Below are positions 28,645 through 37,980 of a stretch of 64,000 nt of DNA, in pieces (within the stretch, counting starts at the first letter, position 1; each line of letters begins with the position of its first letter). The notes below the pieces were generated by a model that saw only the letters and a list, made by a program, of their open reading frames with translations, had not been told where the DNA came from and made no database searches. A program made the translations under genes and the position numbers. This DNA is from JBBRHQ01 sp963815645 (GTDB lineage Bacteria; Actinomycetota; Thermoleophilia; Solirubrobacterales; 70-9): positions 1,178,001 to 1,242,000 of the forward strand of contig CAWFHL010000001.1 of the NCBI GenBank assembly GCA_963815645.1. Reading direction: 5' to 3'.

Positions 28645-29920
28645 GCGTGGACATCGTCATGCCGCGGCTCTCGGACTCGATGGAGGAGGGGACGATCCTG
28701 CGCTGGATCAAATCGGTCGGCGAGGAGGTCTCGGTCGGCGAGGAGCTGGTCGAGATCGAGACCGACAAGGCGAACATGGTCTACGAGTCGGATGCCGCCG
28801 GGAACGCTGATCGAGGTGGTCGCAGAAGAAGGGGCGACGCTGCCGATCGGCGAGGTGATCGCCCGGGTCGGCGAGGCCGGCGAGGAGCCTCAGGGCGCTG
28901 ACAGGCAGGCCCAGAGCGCGGCGACCGCGGGCAACGGTGGGGCGCCCGCCTCCGAGGCGCCGGCGCCGGCAGCCACCGCGGAGGCGCCCGCCGCGGCCCC
29001 CGCGCCTGCCGAGGTCGGCGAGCCCGTCCTCTGGGGATGGCCGGGTCAAGGCGTCGCCGATCGCACGCCGCATCGCGGCCGAGAAGGGGGTCGACCTCGC
29101 CGCGCTGCAGGGCTCGGGGCCCGGCGGGCGGATCGTCAAGGCGGACGTGGAGAAGGCCGGCGAGGGCAGAGCCCCGCCGCCCCGGCACCGCAACCGACCC
29201 AGGCGGCGGAGACGCCCGAGACCGCCAAGGGCCAGACCAGCTACGAGGAGCTGACCAAGCTGCAGGCGACAGTCGCGCGGCGAATGGCGGAGTCGAAGGC
29301 GGTCGCGCCGCACTTCTACCTGCAGGCCTCGATCGATATGAGCCGCTGCGTCGAGGCGCGGGCGTCGATCAAGGCCGCCGCCGGAGAGGGCGAGGTCGTG
29401 CCCTCCTTCAACGACATGGTGGTCAAGGCTGCGGCGCTGGCGCTGCGCGAGTTCCCCCGCGCCAACGGCGCCTACCGCGATGGGCGCTTCGAGCTCTACT
29501 CGCGAGTCAACGTCGGGGTCGCCGTCGCCGGCCAGGACGCGCTGGTGGTGCCGACCGTGTTCGACGCCGACCTCAAGGGGCTGCGCCAGATCGCCTCCGA
29601 GACGCGGGCGCTTGCGGCACGGGTGCGGGACGGGCAGATCACGCCGCCCGGAGCTCTCCGGCGGCACCTTCACCGTCTCCAACCTCGGAATGTTCGGGAT
29701 CGAGAATTTCGCCGCGGTGATCAATACGCCGCAGGCGGGGATCCTTGCGGTCGGGGCGATCACCGAGACCCCCGTCGTCCGCGACGGCGAGATCACCACC
29801 GCCCATCTGATGGCGGTGACCCTGGCCTGCGATCACCGCATCCTCTACGGCTCCGACGGTGCGGAGTTCCTGGCGAGGATCAGGACCCTGCTGGAGGAAC
29901 CGGTCTCCCTTGCCCTCTGA
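28641..29920 (+). CDS. pdhC: dihydrolipoyl acyltransferase E2 (frameshifted)
   Basis: About 425 residues from GTG 28641. Lipoyl domain: VDIVMPRLSDSMEEGTILRW and the lipoylated Lys in EIETDKANMVYESDAAG. Ala/Pro-rich linker, peripheral subunit-binding domain (SPIARRIAAEKGVDLAALQG then GPGGRIVKADVE), second linker, and catalytic domain starting ARRMAESKAVAPHFYLQAS with FNDMVVKAAALAL and the active-site region TLACDHRILYGSDGAEF. Four apparent indels: +1 near 28801, +1 near 29035, -1 near 29165, +1 near 29648. All domains are in order, so the protein is presumed whole. Only one lipoyl domain. Confidence 0.9.
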
Positions 29921-29960
29921 GCAGAGCATCGCCGAGGCGGCCGCGACCAACGGCAACGCG

Positions 29961-30212
29961 GCAGTCGCCGGAGCCGGCGAGAGGCGGGAGGGCGCCGCGG
30001 TCGCGGGCAGCGTCGCGACCCGGCGTAGCGTCGCCGTCGCGGGGAGCGCGGCGGTCAGCGACAGCGCCGCGGTCGCCGGCAGCGCCGGGACCGCGATGAG
30101 CGTGGCGGTGGCGGGGAGCGCGGCGACGATCGCCAGCGCCGCGGTGTTCGGCTCGGTGGCGACCGCGGTCGGCGTTGCGGTGGCCGGAAGTGCCCTGACC
30201 CTCGCCTGCGTC
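29961..30212 (+). repeat. seven tandem 36-bp repeats encoding a 12-residue Ala/Val/Gly motif, in frame with lipB
   Basis: An open frame starts at TTG 29910, overlapping the pdhC stop, and continues without a stop into LipB (ATG 30360). From 29961 it has seven units in exact 12-residue phase: AVAGAGERREGA, AVAGSVATRRSV, AVAGSAAVSDSA, AVAGSAGTAMSV, AVAGSAATIASA, AVFGSVATAVGV, AVAGSALTLACV. The hexad spacing of small and aliphatic residues recalls left-handed beta-helix or autotransporter-head repeats. I know no LipB with such an extension. It could be a separate coupled protein, a real N-terminal domain, or non-coding tandem DNA in the pdhC-lipB gap. Confidence 0.75.
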
Positions 30213-30288
30213 GCGCTGCGTCGCGCTGCGTCGCCTGCGTCGCCTGCGTGGACTGCGTCGAGTGCGTCGGCTGCGTCGGCTGCGTCGG
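30206..30288 (+). repeat. 9-bp tandem repeat (consensus CTGCGTCGN)
   Basis: Nine consecutive units: two 10-mers CTGCGTCGCG followed by seven 9-mers such as CTGCGTCGC and CTGCGTCGG. In the frame of lipB it reads as an Ala/Ser/Pro linker (SPASPAWTASSASAASAAS). It directly follows the 36-bp repeats and may be a length-variable site. Confidence 0.8.
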
Positions 30289-30359
30289 GCTGCGCGGCGA
30301 GGTCGGTCGGGTCGGCGTCGGTCGCCCCCGCAACTCGCGGCGCGCGCTGGATCGCGCAG

Positions 30360-31093
30360 ATGAGCGAGCCGCTCCGGGTGGTGGACTGCGGCGTCGTGCC
30401 CTACGAGGAGGCGCGCGCCCTCCAACAGCGGGTCGCCGCCGCGAGGCAGCGCGGAGAGGTCCCCGACACCCTGCTGCTGCTCGAGCACCCGCCCGTCTAC
30501 ACCCGCGGGCGGCGAAGCGACCCGGCCGAGCTGCCGATGGGCGCCTCCTGGTACGAGGCGCAGGGGATCGAGGTCCGCGACACCGACCGCGGCGGGCGTG
30601 TCACCTACCACGGCCCTGGCCAGCTCGTCGCCTACCCGATTGTTTCACTGCAGCCGCTGGGAGATGACGTCCACGCCTTCGTCCGCGCCCTGGAGCGGGT
30701 GATGATCGCCTCCCTGGCCGAGTGGCGGATCGAGGCCGGGACGATCGAGGGACTGACCGGCGTCTGGGTCGACCGAGCCGCGAGGAGGGCGCGCAGCGGA
30801 AGATCGGCTCGATCGGGATCCACGTCAGCCGCGGCATCACCACCCACGGACTGGCGGTCAACGTCAACAACGACCTGCAGCCGTTCGAGTGGATCGTCCC
30901 CTGCGGGATCGACGATTGCCGGATGACCTCGGTGAGTCGCGAGCTCGGCGAGGAGCAGGACCTCGAAGCGTTCGCGGCGACCCTCGCCGACCGCCTGGCG
31001 CATGAGCTGGGCCGAGCGCCGCAGCCGTTCTCCCCCGAGCTTCTCTTCGATCGGGTCGACATCCGGCCCGCCGCGGCCGGGGCGCTACCGTAG
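30360..31093 (+). CDS. lipB: octanoyl-[acyl-carrier-protein] transferase LipB (frameshifted)
   Basis: Transfers octanoate from ACP to E2 lipoyl domains. ATG 30360 opens MSEPLRVVDCGVVPYEEA, the usual LipB start. The signature RGGRVTYHGPGQLVAYPI, LTGVWVD, the catalytic Lys in QRKIGSIGIHVSRGIT and the catalytic Cys in WIVPCGIDDCRM are present. A -1 shift near 30778 separates GVWVD from EEGAQRKIGS. No strong ribosome site precedes ATG 30360, and the frame is open upstream through the tandem repeats to TTG 29910. Translation could therefore begin upstream and give an extended protein. Located between its acceptor (pdhC) and lipA. Confidence 0.92.
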
Positions 31094-31099
31094 GCCGGG

Positions 31100-32060
31100 A
31101 TGGCCGAGTTGAGCGAGCGACTCCACGTGACCCGCTCCCGGGCCAACCCCGGCGGCACGGAGGTGGCCGACGTCGCCGGGGTGCCGATCCGCAGCCGCAA
31201 GCCTCCCTGGCTGAAGGTGCCGGCGCCCGGCGGCCCGACCTACCGGCGGCTGAAGGAGATGATCCACGCCGAGGGCCTCCACACCGTCTGCGAGGAGGCG
31301 AACTGCCCCAACGTCGGCGAGTGCTGGGAGCGGGGAACGGCGACCTTCATGATCCTCGGCGACGTCTGCACCCGGCGCTGCGGCTTCTGCAACGTGCAGA
31401 CCGGGAAGCCGACCTTCGACGATCCCGCTGGAGCCGCTGCGGGTCGCCAACCAGGTGAAGAAGATGGGGCTGCGCCATGCGGTGATCACCTCGGTCGACC
31501 GTGACGACTTGCCCGACTACGGTGCCGGCGCCTTCGTCGGGGTAATCCGCTCGGTGCGGATGATGGCGCCGGGGTGCCGGGTCGAGGTCCTCACCCCCGA
31601 TTTCCGCGGCCAGGAGATGCCGCTGGCCAAGCTGATCAACGAGCGTCCCGACGTCTTCAACCACAACGTCGAGACGGTGCCGCGGCTCTACCCGAAGGCG
31701 CGGCGGGGCTCGCGGTTCGCCCGCTCGGCCCGGGTCCTGAGGATGGCGAAGGAGATGGGCGGCGATCAGGTGGTCACCAAATCGGGGCTGATGGTCGGGC
31801 TGGGCGAAGAGTTCGAGGAGATGGTCGAGGCCTTCGCGATTCTGCGCGAGCACCGGGTCCAGGTGCTGACCGTCGGCCAGTACCTGCGCCCGACCCCAAA
31901 GCATCTGCCGGTCGCCCGCTACTGGCACCCGGAGGAGTTCGAGGCGCTACAGCGGGCCGCTTACGAGCTGGGCTTCGAGTCGGTCGCCGCCGGACCACTG
32001 GTCCGCTCCAGCTACCACGCCGACGAGCAGCTTCCCCAGCGCTCCCCGCCGGTCGTCTGA
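31100..32060 (+). CDS. lipA: lipoyl synthase LipA (frameshifted)
   Basis: Radical-SAM enzyme that inserts two sulfurs into the octanoyl chain. ATG 31100 is seven bases after lipB. The auxiliary-cluster cysteines are in TVCEEANCPNVGECWERG, the radical-SAM CxxxCxxC in DVCTRRCGFCNVQTG, and the C-terminal family motif is AAGPLVRSSYHADEQL with the conserved RSSY. A +1 shift near 31427 (after PTFDDP) splits the gene just behind the cluster motif. About 320 residues. Completes de novo lipoylation together with lipB. Confidence 0.95.
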
Positions 32061-32122
32061 GGAAGCGCGGCGGCGGCCGCTCGCGCACGGCCTGATCGGC
32101 CGAGTGTAGGCTCGACCGCCCC

Positions 32123-32992
32123 TTGCCGATCCCGCTCAAGGACAACGTCCGCACGCTGCGGCTGCCGATCGTCACGATCCTGCTGATTCTGGTCAACGTC
32201 GGCTTCTACATATGGCAGGTGGAGGCGCCCGCCGACCGCTATTCGAGCCCGACTCTGGAGCGGCTGGGGCTGAACCAGAGAGACCAGCGCACGGCCGAGT
32301 ACGGCGCGATCCCCTACCGGCTGCTTCACCCCGGTGAGGACTGCGCCGCCGGGGTCACCGAGAGCGCATCCGGCCCCCAGGCCGACCTGGTCTGCGAGGG
32401 GACGGCGGCCTACCGGCAGGCAAGGGCGGGCGGGCAGCCGTTCGAGCAGCTCGACGAGGCTCCGTGGTTCGTCACCGCCTTCACGTCGATGTTCATGCAC
32501 GGCGGCTTCCTCCACATCCTCTTCAACATGCTCTTCCTCTGGATCTTCGGTAACAACATCGAGGACGCGATGGGAAGGGTGCGGTTCCTACTCTTCTATC
32601 TGCTCGCGGGGCTGGTCGCCATCTACTCCCAGGCGTTGCTCGATCCCGGATCGACGGTGCCGACGATCGGCGCGAGCGGAGCGGTCGCCGGCGTTCTCGG
32701 CGCCTACCTGGTGCTCCTGCCGCGGGCTCGGATCCTCACCCTGATCTTCCTGATCTTCTTCGTCACCCTGGTCGAGATCCCCGCCTGGGTGATGCTCGGG
32801 GTCTGGTTCGTGCTCCAGTTCCTGCCCGCGGTCGGCCAGGTGGCCTCCCCGGATTTCGGCGGTGGAGTCGCCTACTTCGCCCATGTCGGCGGCTTCCTCT
32901 TCGGGCTGGCGGCGGTGAAGCTGTTCGCCCTGCGCCGGCCGGACATCGGCGCCGAGCCGCCGCCTCCTCCCTCGCCTGCGGTGGCGGCCTGA
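32123..32992 (+). CDS. rhomboid-family intramembrane serine protease
   Basis: 289 residues from TTG 32123. Helix 1 is LPIVTILLILVNVGFYIW. A long hydrophilic loop of about 85 residues with two cysteines (GEDCAAGV and LVCEGTAAY) comes before TAFTSMFMHGGFLHILFNML. The catalytic Ser lies in IGASGAVAGVLGAYL and the catalytic His in YFAHVGGFLFGLAAVKLF. At least six membrane helices; Pro-rich C-terminal tail. The cysteine pair in the exterior loop could form a disulfide. Substrate unknown. Confidence 0.88.
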   Translation: MPIPLKDNVRTLRLPIVTILLILVNVGFYIWQVEAPADRYSSPTLERLGLNQRDQRTAEYGAIPYRLLHPGEDCAAGVTESASGPQADLVCEGTAAYRQARAGGQPFEQLDEAPWFVTAFTSMFMHGGFLHILFNMLFLWIFGNNIEDAMGRVRFLLFYLLAGLVAIYSQALLDPGSTVPTIGASGAVAGVLGAYLVLLPRARILTLIFLIFFVTLVEIPAWVMLGVWFVLQFLPAVGQVASPDFGGGVAYFAHVGGFLFGLAAVKLFALRRPDIGAEPPPPPSPAVAA

Positions 32993-32999
32993 GGGACCA

Positions 33000-33980
33000 G
33001 TGGTCGCGCGCTTCACCGTCGGCGCCATGGTGATCGTCGCGGTCCTGGCCGCCGGCGTGGTGATAGCCAGGCGGCACGACGCATGGAAAGACGACCGCCC
33101 ACGCGGGGGTGGCGCGCGGCATTCGCCCGCGCGCCGGGAGGGGTCGCGGGCCGACGATCAATGGACCGCCAAGCCCGGTGCGCAACCGCTTCACGGTCGA
33201 GCCGGCCAGGCGCGCGACCATGGTGAGGATCAAGCTGAAGCGAGCAGCCGGCGGCCGGGCTGCTCTTCGACCTGCGAAGCGGCAGGGTCCTGTGGCAGCT
33301 TCACCCCCGCCGCGAGCTGCCGATCGCCAGCCTGACGAAGATGCTCACCGCGCTGATCATCGCCAAGCGCCACCGGCTCCGGGAGCTGGTCCGGATCACC
33401 CCGGCAGGCGGTCCACTACCAGGGGTCGGGCGTCGGGGTGCTGCCGCTGGGAAAGCGGGTCCGGCTGGGGGCGCTGCTCTACGGCCTGATGCTGGTCTCC
33501 GGCAACGACGCAGCGATCGCCCTCGCCCAGCATGACGCCCGGACCCAGCGGCGCTTCGTCGCCAGGATGAACCGGCGCGCCCGCCGGCTCGGCCTCGGCT
33601 GCTCGCACTTCGCCAGCCCCAGCGGGATCATCGACCGCCGCAACCACTCCTGCCCGCTCGACCTGGCGACCCTGGCCCGCCTCGACCTCGCCAACCCGAC
33701 CGTGCGTCGGATCGTCGGCACCCGCCGCGCTCGGCTCCCGTTCCCGATCAAGGGCGGCGTGCTCGACCTGTTCAACATCAATCCGTTCATCTCGATGCGG
33801 ATGCCGGGGATCACCGGGGTGAAGACCGGGCTCACCGAGGCCGCCGGGCGCTGTTACGTGATCACCCAGCGGCGCGGCGACCTCCAGCTCGGCGCCGTCC
33901 TGCTCGATTCTCCCGACCCACTCGCCCAGGTGCCGCGGCTGTTGCGGGCGGGCTTCCGGGCGGAGCGCTCGGGCATGTAG
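33000..33980 (+). CDS. D-alanyl-D-alanine carboxypeptidase, PBP5/S11 family (frameshifted)
   Basis: Reconstructed over three +1 shifts (about 33080-33180, 33257 and 33408) from GTG 33000. The N-terminus is one membrane/signal helix (TVGAMVIVAVLAAGVVIA). The S11 motifs are in place: SxxK in IASLTKMLTALI, SxN in GLMLVSGNDAAIAL and KTG in GITGVKTGLTEAAGRCYVI. A catalytic domain of about 245 residues starts at GLLFDLRSGRVLWQLHP. It trims stem peptides of peptidoglycan. The C-terminal PBP5-like beta-domain is missing, as in many short actinobacterial versions. Function as wall enzyme is sound; the exact N-terminal sequence is not. Confidence 0.82.
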
Positions 33981-34057
33981 GGCCAGACCACCTGAGCTGC
34001 TCGCGCCCCACCTGGAGCCGTCGACTATCGCGATCCCTGATTGCCGCCCCGCCGAGA

Positions 34058-34130
34058 TGGAGCCAGCCGGATTCGAACCGGCGACCTCCTGGTTGCAAAC
34101 CAAGCGCTCTGCCAACTGAGCTATGGCCCC
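34058..34130 (-). tRNA. tRNA-Ala (anticodon TGC)
   Basis: 73-base cloverleaf on the minus strand: acceptor GGGGCCA/TGGCTCC with the G3-T70 pair that identifies alanine, D arm GCTC-AGTTGGCA-GAGC, anticodon stem CTTGG/CCAGG with loop TTTGCAA, T arm GCCGG-TTCGAAT-CCGGC, discriminator A. CCA not encoded. Confidence 0.95.
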
Positions 34131-34243
34131 ACCCGTCAGAGTCTAGGCGGGCCGGCCGCGGGCTGACGCCGCCGCCGAGCGATCCCTCGCCCGCCGGCCG
34201 TGCGTGTGAGAGACTGGCCCCGACCACGGGACCAGGAGACGCG

Positions 34244-35637
34244 ATGGCAGCCGAGACGGGGACCGCCGAAGCGGTCGAGGAGGGGAAGGAAGCCGCTCAG
34301 TCGGCCGACGGCGCCGCCGCCAAGCCGAAATCGAGCGGGCGGGCCGAGGTCTCCAACCTGGAGATCGTCCGCCATTACTTCGACCTCGCCGCAGAGCGCA
34401 CCGGGCTGCGCGACGACCTGCGCGAGGTCTTCTGGAGCCCCTACCGGGAGGTCAGCGTGCAGATCCCGGTGAAGCAGGCCGACGGCAAGGTCCACACCTA
34501 CTCCGGCTACCGGATCCAGCACAACGGCGCCCGCGGCCCCTACAAGGGCGGGGTCCGCTTCCACCAGGAGGTCGACATCGACGAGGTCCGGGCGCTGGCC
34601 TCGCTGATGACCTGGAAGACCGCGGTCGCCGGGGTCCCGTTCGGCGGCGCCAAGGGCGGCGTCAACTGCCCGGCGCACGAGCTCGAAGTCAGCGAGCTTC
34701 AGCAGATCGCCCGCTCTTTCATGGACAAGATCGACAAGGTCCTCGGGCCGACCCGCGACATCCCGGCGCCCGACGTCAACACCAACGCCCAGACCATGGC
34801 CTGGTTCATGGACGAGTACGGAAAGCTCCACGGCCACACGCCGGCGATCTGCACCGGCAAGCCGATCGAGCTGGAGGGCTCGCTGGGCCGCGAGGCGGCC
34901 ACCGGTCGCGGCTGCGTCTACATGTTCCGCGAGGCCGCCCCCCAGCTCGGCCTCAGCCCCGTCCGAGACCACCTTCGCCGTGCAGGGGTTCGGCAACGTC
35001 GGCTCCTGGGCGGCGCGGATCATGCAGCAGCTCGGCTGCCGCATGGTCGCCGTCTCCGACGCCTACGGGGCGATCCACTCCGAGGCGGGCATCGACCCGG
35101 ACGAGCTGGTCCGCTTCCTCGCGGCGGGCGGCAACCTGGCGGAGTTCGAGGCAGGCCGAGCAGATCGACCCGGACGACCTGATCGCCGCCGATTGCGACG
35201 TGCTGATCCCCGCCGCCCTCGGCGGGATGATCCACGAGGGCAACGCCGACCGGGTGCAGTGCAGGGTGATGATCGAGGGCGCCAACAGCCCGACCACGCC
35301 GGCCGCCGACAGGATCCTCGACGAGAAGGGCATCTACGTGATCCCCGACGTGATGGCCAACGCCGGCGGTGTCGTCGTCTCCTACTTCGAGTGGGTGCAG
35401 AACCTCCAGCACTTCCGCTGGGAGGAGCGCGAAGTCAACGACAAGCTGGGGACGATCATGCGCCGCGCCTATCGCGAGGTCTCGACCAAGGCCAAGGAGG
35501 AGGGCGTCTCGCTGCGCGAGGCCGCCTTCTTCGTAGGTCTCGACCGGGTGGTGACCGCCTCGAAGATGCGCGGCTACGTCTCTCTGAGCCGCCCGCGAGC
35601 CCGCATACCCCGCCCAGCGCCTGGACGTTTGTACTAG
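34244..35637 (+). CDS. gdhA: glutamate dehydrogenase (Glu/Leu/Phe/Val family), frameshifted
   Basis: About 464 residues from ATG 34244 with AGGAG upstream. Oxidative deamination of glutamate to 2-oxoglutarate, or the reverse. Substrate loop GYRIQHNGARGPYKGGVRFH, catalytic Lys in PFGGAKGGVNCPA, RDIPAPDVNTNAQTMAWFMD, cofactor fold FAVQGFGNVGSWAARIM, and GANSPTTPAADRIL. Two +1 shifts near 34963 and 35153 (both beside C or G runs). A 45-residue Ala/Glu/Lys-rich extension precedes the domain, and about 18 extra residues follow the usual end. Acidic versus basic residue at the nucleotide loop was not resolved, so NAD or NADP use is open. Confidence 0.92.
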
Positions 35638-35753
35638 CAGCGACGTTTAGCTAAAGGCGGCGGCGGCGGCTGCCGATCCTCTCCCCACATACCGGTCAAG
35701 TACCGGATCCGAAAGCCCTTCTCTTGCCAGGGAAGGCAAGAACGCCAACAGGG

Positions 35754-35773
35754 AGCCCCGCGAATGCGGGGCT
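35754..35773. terminator. terminator hairpin between gdhA and the acidic-protein gene
   Basis: Perfect 8-bp arms AGCCCCGC/GCGGGGCT around GAAT, followed on the plus strand by TTCCTGTT. A second small stem CTTGCC/GGCAAG lies at 35723-35740. The two flanking genes converge here, so it can serve both. Confidence 0.7.
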
Positions 35774-35782
35774 TTCCTGTTC

Positions 35783-36772
35783 TCAGTCGTCGAAGTCGAA
35801 GTCCTTGGGAGGCTTCTGCTCGAACCAGAGGCGGTCGTGCTCTGGGGAGTCCTGGAGGAAGTCCGGTGTCTCCTCGAGGACGTCCTCCTCAGCGCTCCCC
35901 GGGTCACCCTGCTCGTCCTGCGCGGCGGGCTCCTCCTCGCTCGCGGGCTCGACCTCCTCGACCTCCTCGACGTCGGCCTCGGCGATCTCTTCGGCCTCGA
36001 TCGCATCCGGCTCCTCGGGCGCGGCGGCCTCTTCCGACCTCCTCGATCACCTCGACCTCGTCGGCCGGATCGGCCGCCGCCCGCCTCCTCGGTTGGCGGA
36101 GCGGCCTCCGAGCGAGTCGAGCGCCTGGTCGAGCTCGTCGGAAAGGGACTGCTCGTTGAAGAACCCCGCGGCCTCCTTCTCGGCCTCGGCGATCTCCTCC
36201 TCGACGTCGTAGTGCTCGGTCGGGTGCTGGGCGATCTCCTCGCGCTCGGCGCGCAGCTCGGCTGAGACACCGCCGGCCTCGACCGGCGGCGGCTCCGGCG
36301 GCTCGGCCGAGGTCTCCGGGGCGCTGTCGGCGGGCGGCAGGCTCGGGAACCTCGTGCTCCATCGCCGGGTGCTCCTCCTCGCCCGGCGGCGCTTCAGCGG
36401 GCTCCTCGGCGCGCGGCGCTCGTCCGCCTCTGAATCCACGACGCCGGGAGGCGGCTCCTCGGGGCGCATCTCCGGCGGGCGCAGGTCAGGGGCGGGGGTC
36501 GCCGCCTCGGGCGCCGAGGCGGCGTCTTCACTCTCCGGAGCCTCGCCGGCGCCGTCCTCCCCCGGCGGGGGAGGGGCGGCCGCCGGCGAGCCGATGTAAT
36601 CGGTCGGCGCCTCGGCCTCCGCGTCGGACATCTCGGGCGGCTCCTCGAGTTCGCCGCCGCCACCCGGCGGGCCCAGTGCCTCGTCCTCGAGCTTCTGCAG
36701 CTCCGGCTCCTCGGCGCCGTGCTGGCGCTTCAGCTCCAGATGCTCGCGGATTGCTTCGTCAAGGATGCCCAT
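35783..36772 (-). CDS. acidic low-complexity protein (frameshifted hypothetical)
   Basis: Reconstructed product of about 330 residues. The N-terminus is orderly and basic/helical (MGILDEAIREHLELKRQHGA), then a long Glu/Pro/Ala-rich stretch, a helical segment (ELRAEREEIAQHPTEHYDVE), a very acidic region (EEPDAIEAEEIAEADVEEVE), and a conserved-looking tail (ETPDFLQDSPEHDRLWFEQK then DFDFDD). To connect these parts about five single-base shifts are needed between 36430 and 36040; total length is still divisible by three. I recognise no enzyme domain; the protein is probably largely disordered. The ends are distinctive enough to treat as one real gene. Confidence 0.6.
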
Positions 36773-36923
36773 GTTCTCCGCCCAGGCGGCAGCCTAAGCC
36801 TAAAGCGCTTGGCGGTGTCGTCAGGGACATTTTCGTCGACGGTGTGATGCCGCCCGATCAGAAAGGGGCCGAGCGCGTATCCTTCCCGTCGCAGGCGCGG
36901 ATCATCCTGGTCCGCCCTCACTC

Positions 36924-36996
36924 GGGGCTATAGCTCAGCTGGAAGAGCGCCTGGATCGCACCCAGGAGGTCGCCGGTTCGAGTCCGGCTAGCTCCA
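36924..36996 (+). tRNA. tRNA-Ala (anticodon CGC)
   Basis: 73-base cloverleaf: acceptor GGGGCTA/TAGCTCC with G3-T70, D arm GCTC-AGCTGGAA-GAGC, anticodon stem CCTGG/CCAGG with loop ATCGCAC, T arm GCCGG-TTCGAGT-CCGGC, discriminator A. CCA not encoded. Lower-GC sequence begins directly after its 3' end. Confidence 0.95.
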
Positions 36997-37306
36997 CTCC
37001 AAGAAGTCCCCGCAGGAAGGCGATTTCGGGGAATCAGCGAAGATCGGTTGATCCGCTCCGTGGTAGCACCGAGGTAGCAAGGCTAACTCGGGAAACGCTG
37101 TAGGTACATCGGCAAAGGTTGCGGGATACCACTCTGCGAAGAAGCTGCCGAGTAGCCCCATCATCTCGTCCGGCTCAGTCCACGTGCTGATCTCGCACTC
37201 GCACTCCCGCATGCAGGCAGCGAGGCGAGCAATCGTCGACCCGCGCTGCGCCGACGAGTTCCACTGAGCGGAGGCGGCTCCAGCCTGCGTCCCGCGACTC
37301 GCCTTC
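36997..37306 (-). other. atypical lower-GC segment with an unassigned open frame
   Basis: Composition drops to under 60 % G+C by eye. A minus-strand frame runs from the TetR gene end through this segment and stops inside the tRNA at 36988; from ATG 37212 it would encode 74 residues (WTEPDEMMGLLGSFFAEWYP, TAFPELALLPRCYHGADQP), and it stays open further upstream (RRKASRGTQAG). It uses codons rare in the rest of the window (TTA, CTA, TTT, AAA). It may be the 3' remnant of an element integrated at the tRNA; I cannot name it. Confidence 0.35.
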
Positions 37307-37963
37307 CTACGGTTCTTCCGTGTCGACGAGCGAGCCGAAAAGCAGGTCGAAGAGCGGAACGTAGGCCTCCAGCGGAACCTCCTCCGGGTCGACCAAGTGC
37401 TGCACCGCCAGGCCGACGTCGAGGGCGATCATCGCCGTTGCGATCTGGTCTGGAGGCAGGGGAGACTTGCGCCCGACCTCCTTGAAGGTGGCCTTGATCT
37501 GCCCGGCAACCAGCGTCCGGTTGCCGCTCCAGAAGCTCGCCGCGAGCCCTCGAAACTCCTCATCGCGCGCCGCCTGAGTCAGACACTCGAGCCAAAGGCG
37601 AAACAGCCAGCTGCCCTCCTCCCGCTTCTGCACGTCGCGCAGGCGCTGGGCGCCCCAGCGCAGGCGATCCCGGGGCGTGCCGGACTGCTCCTGCGCCTGC
37701 TCGGCCATCCGCGCGTATTGCCGGTAAACGCGATCCTGGAGCAGCTCGACAAAGAGCTCGTCCTTGCTCTTGAAGTTGGAGTAGAAGGCGCCCCGGGTGA
37801 AGCCAGCCTCTGCTGCGATCTCCTCGACGCTCGACCCCCGCAGACCGCACCGCAGGAAGACGCGCTCGGCCGCATTGAGGAGGCGCTGGCGAGTCTCGGC
37901 CTGCTTCTCCTTGCGAGTCAGGCGCTTCGGCGCCTTCAGGCGAGGGGTGGCGGTCTCAGCCAT
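37307..37963 (-). CDS. TetR/AcrR-family transcriptional regulator
   Basis: About 218 residues from ATG 37963 (an in-frame GTG at 37978 would add five). The N-terminal helix-turn-helix is TRQRLLNAAERVFLRCG then SVEEIAAEAGFTRGAFYSNF and KSKDELFVELL, typical TetR_N. The C-terminal ligand-binding half (LWLECLTQAARDEEFRGLAA, MIALDVGLAVQHL) is family-like without an obvious ligand. It is the last gene of a possible operon with the small membrane protein upstream, whose 5' end carries a palindrome suited to a TetR dimer, suggesting autoregulation. Confidence 0.88.
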   Translation of the reverse strand: MAETATPRLKAPKRLTRKEKQAETRQRLLNAAERVFLRCGLRGSSVEEIAAEAGFTRGAFYSNFKSKDELFVELLQDRVYRQYARMAEQAQEQSGTPRDRLRWGAQRLRDVQKREEGSWLFRLWLECLTQAARDEEFRGLAASFWSGNRTLVAGQIKATFKEVGRKSPLPPDQIATAMIALDVGLAVQHLVDPEEVPLEAYVPLFDLLFGSLVDTEEP

Positions 37964-37980
37964 GGCGTCCACGGACACGA

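Noticed and set aside
29961..30298. CRISPR array
   Set aside because: The units are contiguous without unique spacers and keep protein phase; no cas genes are nearby.
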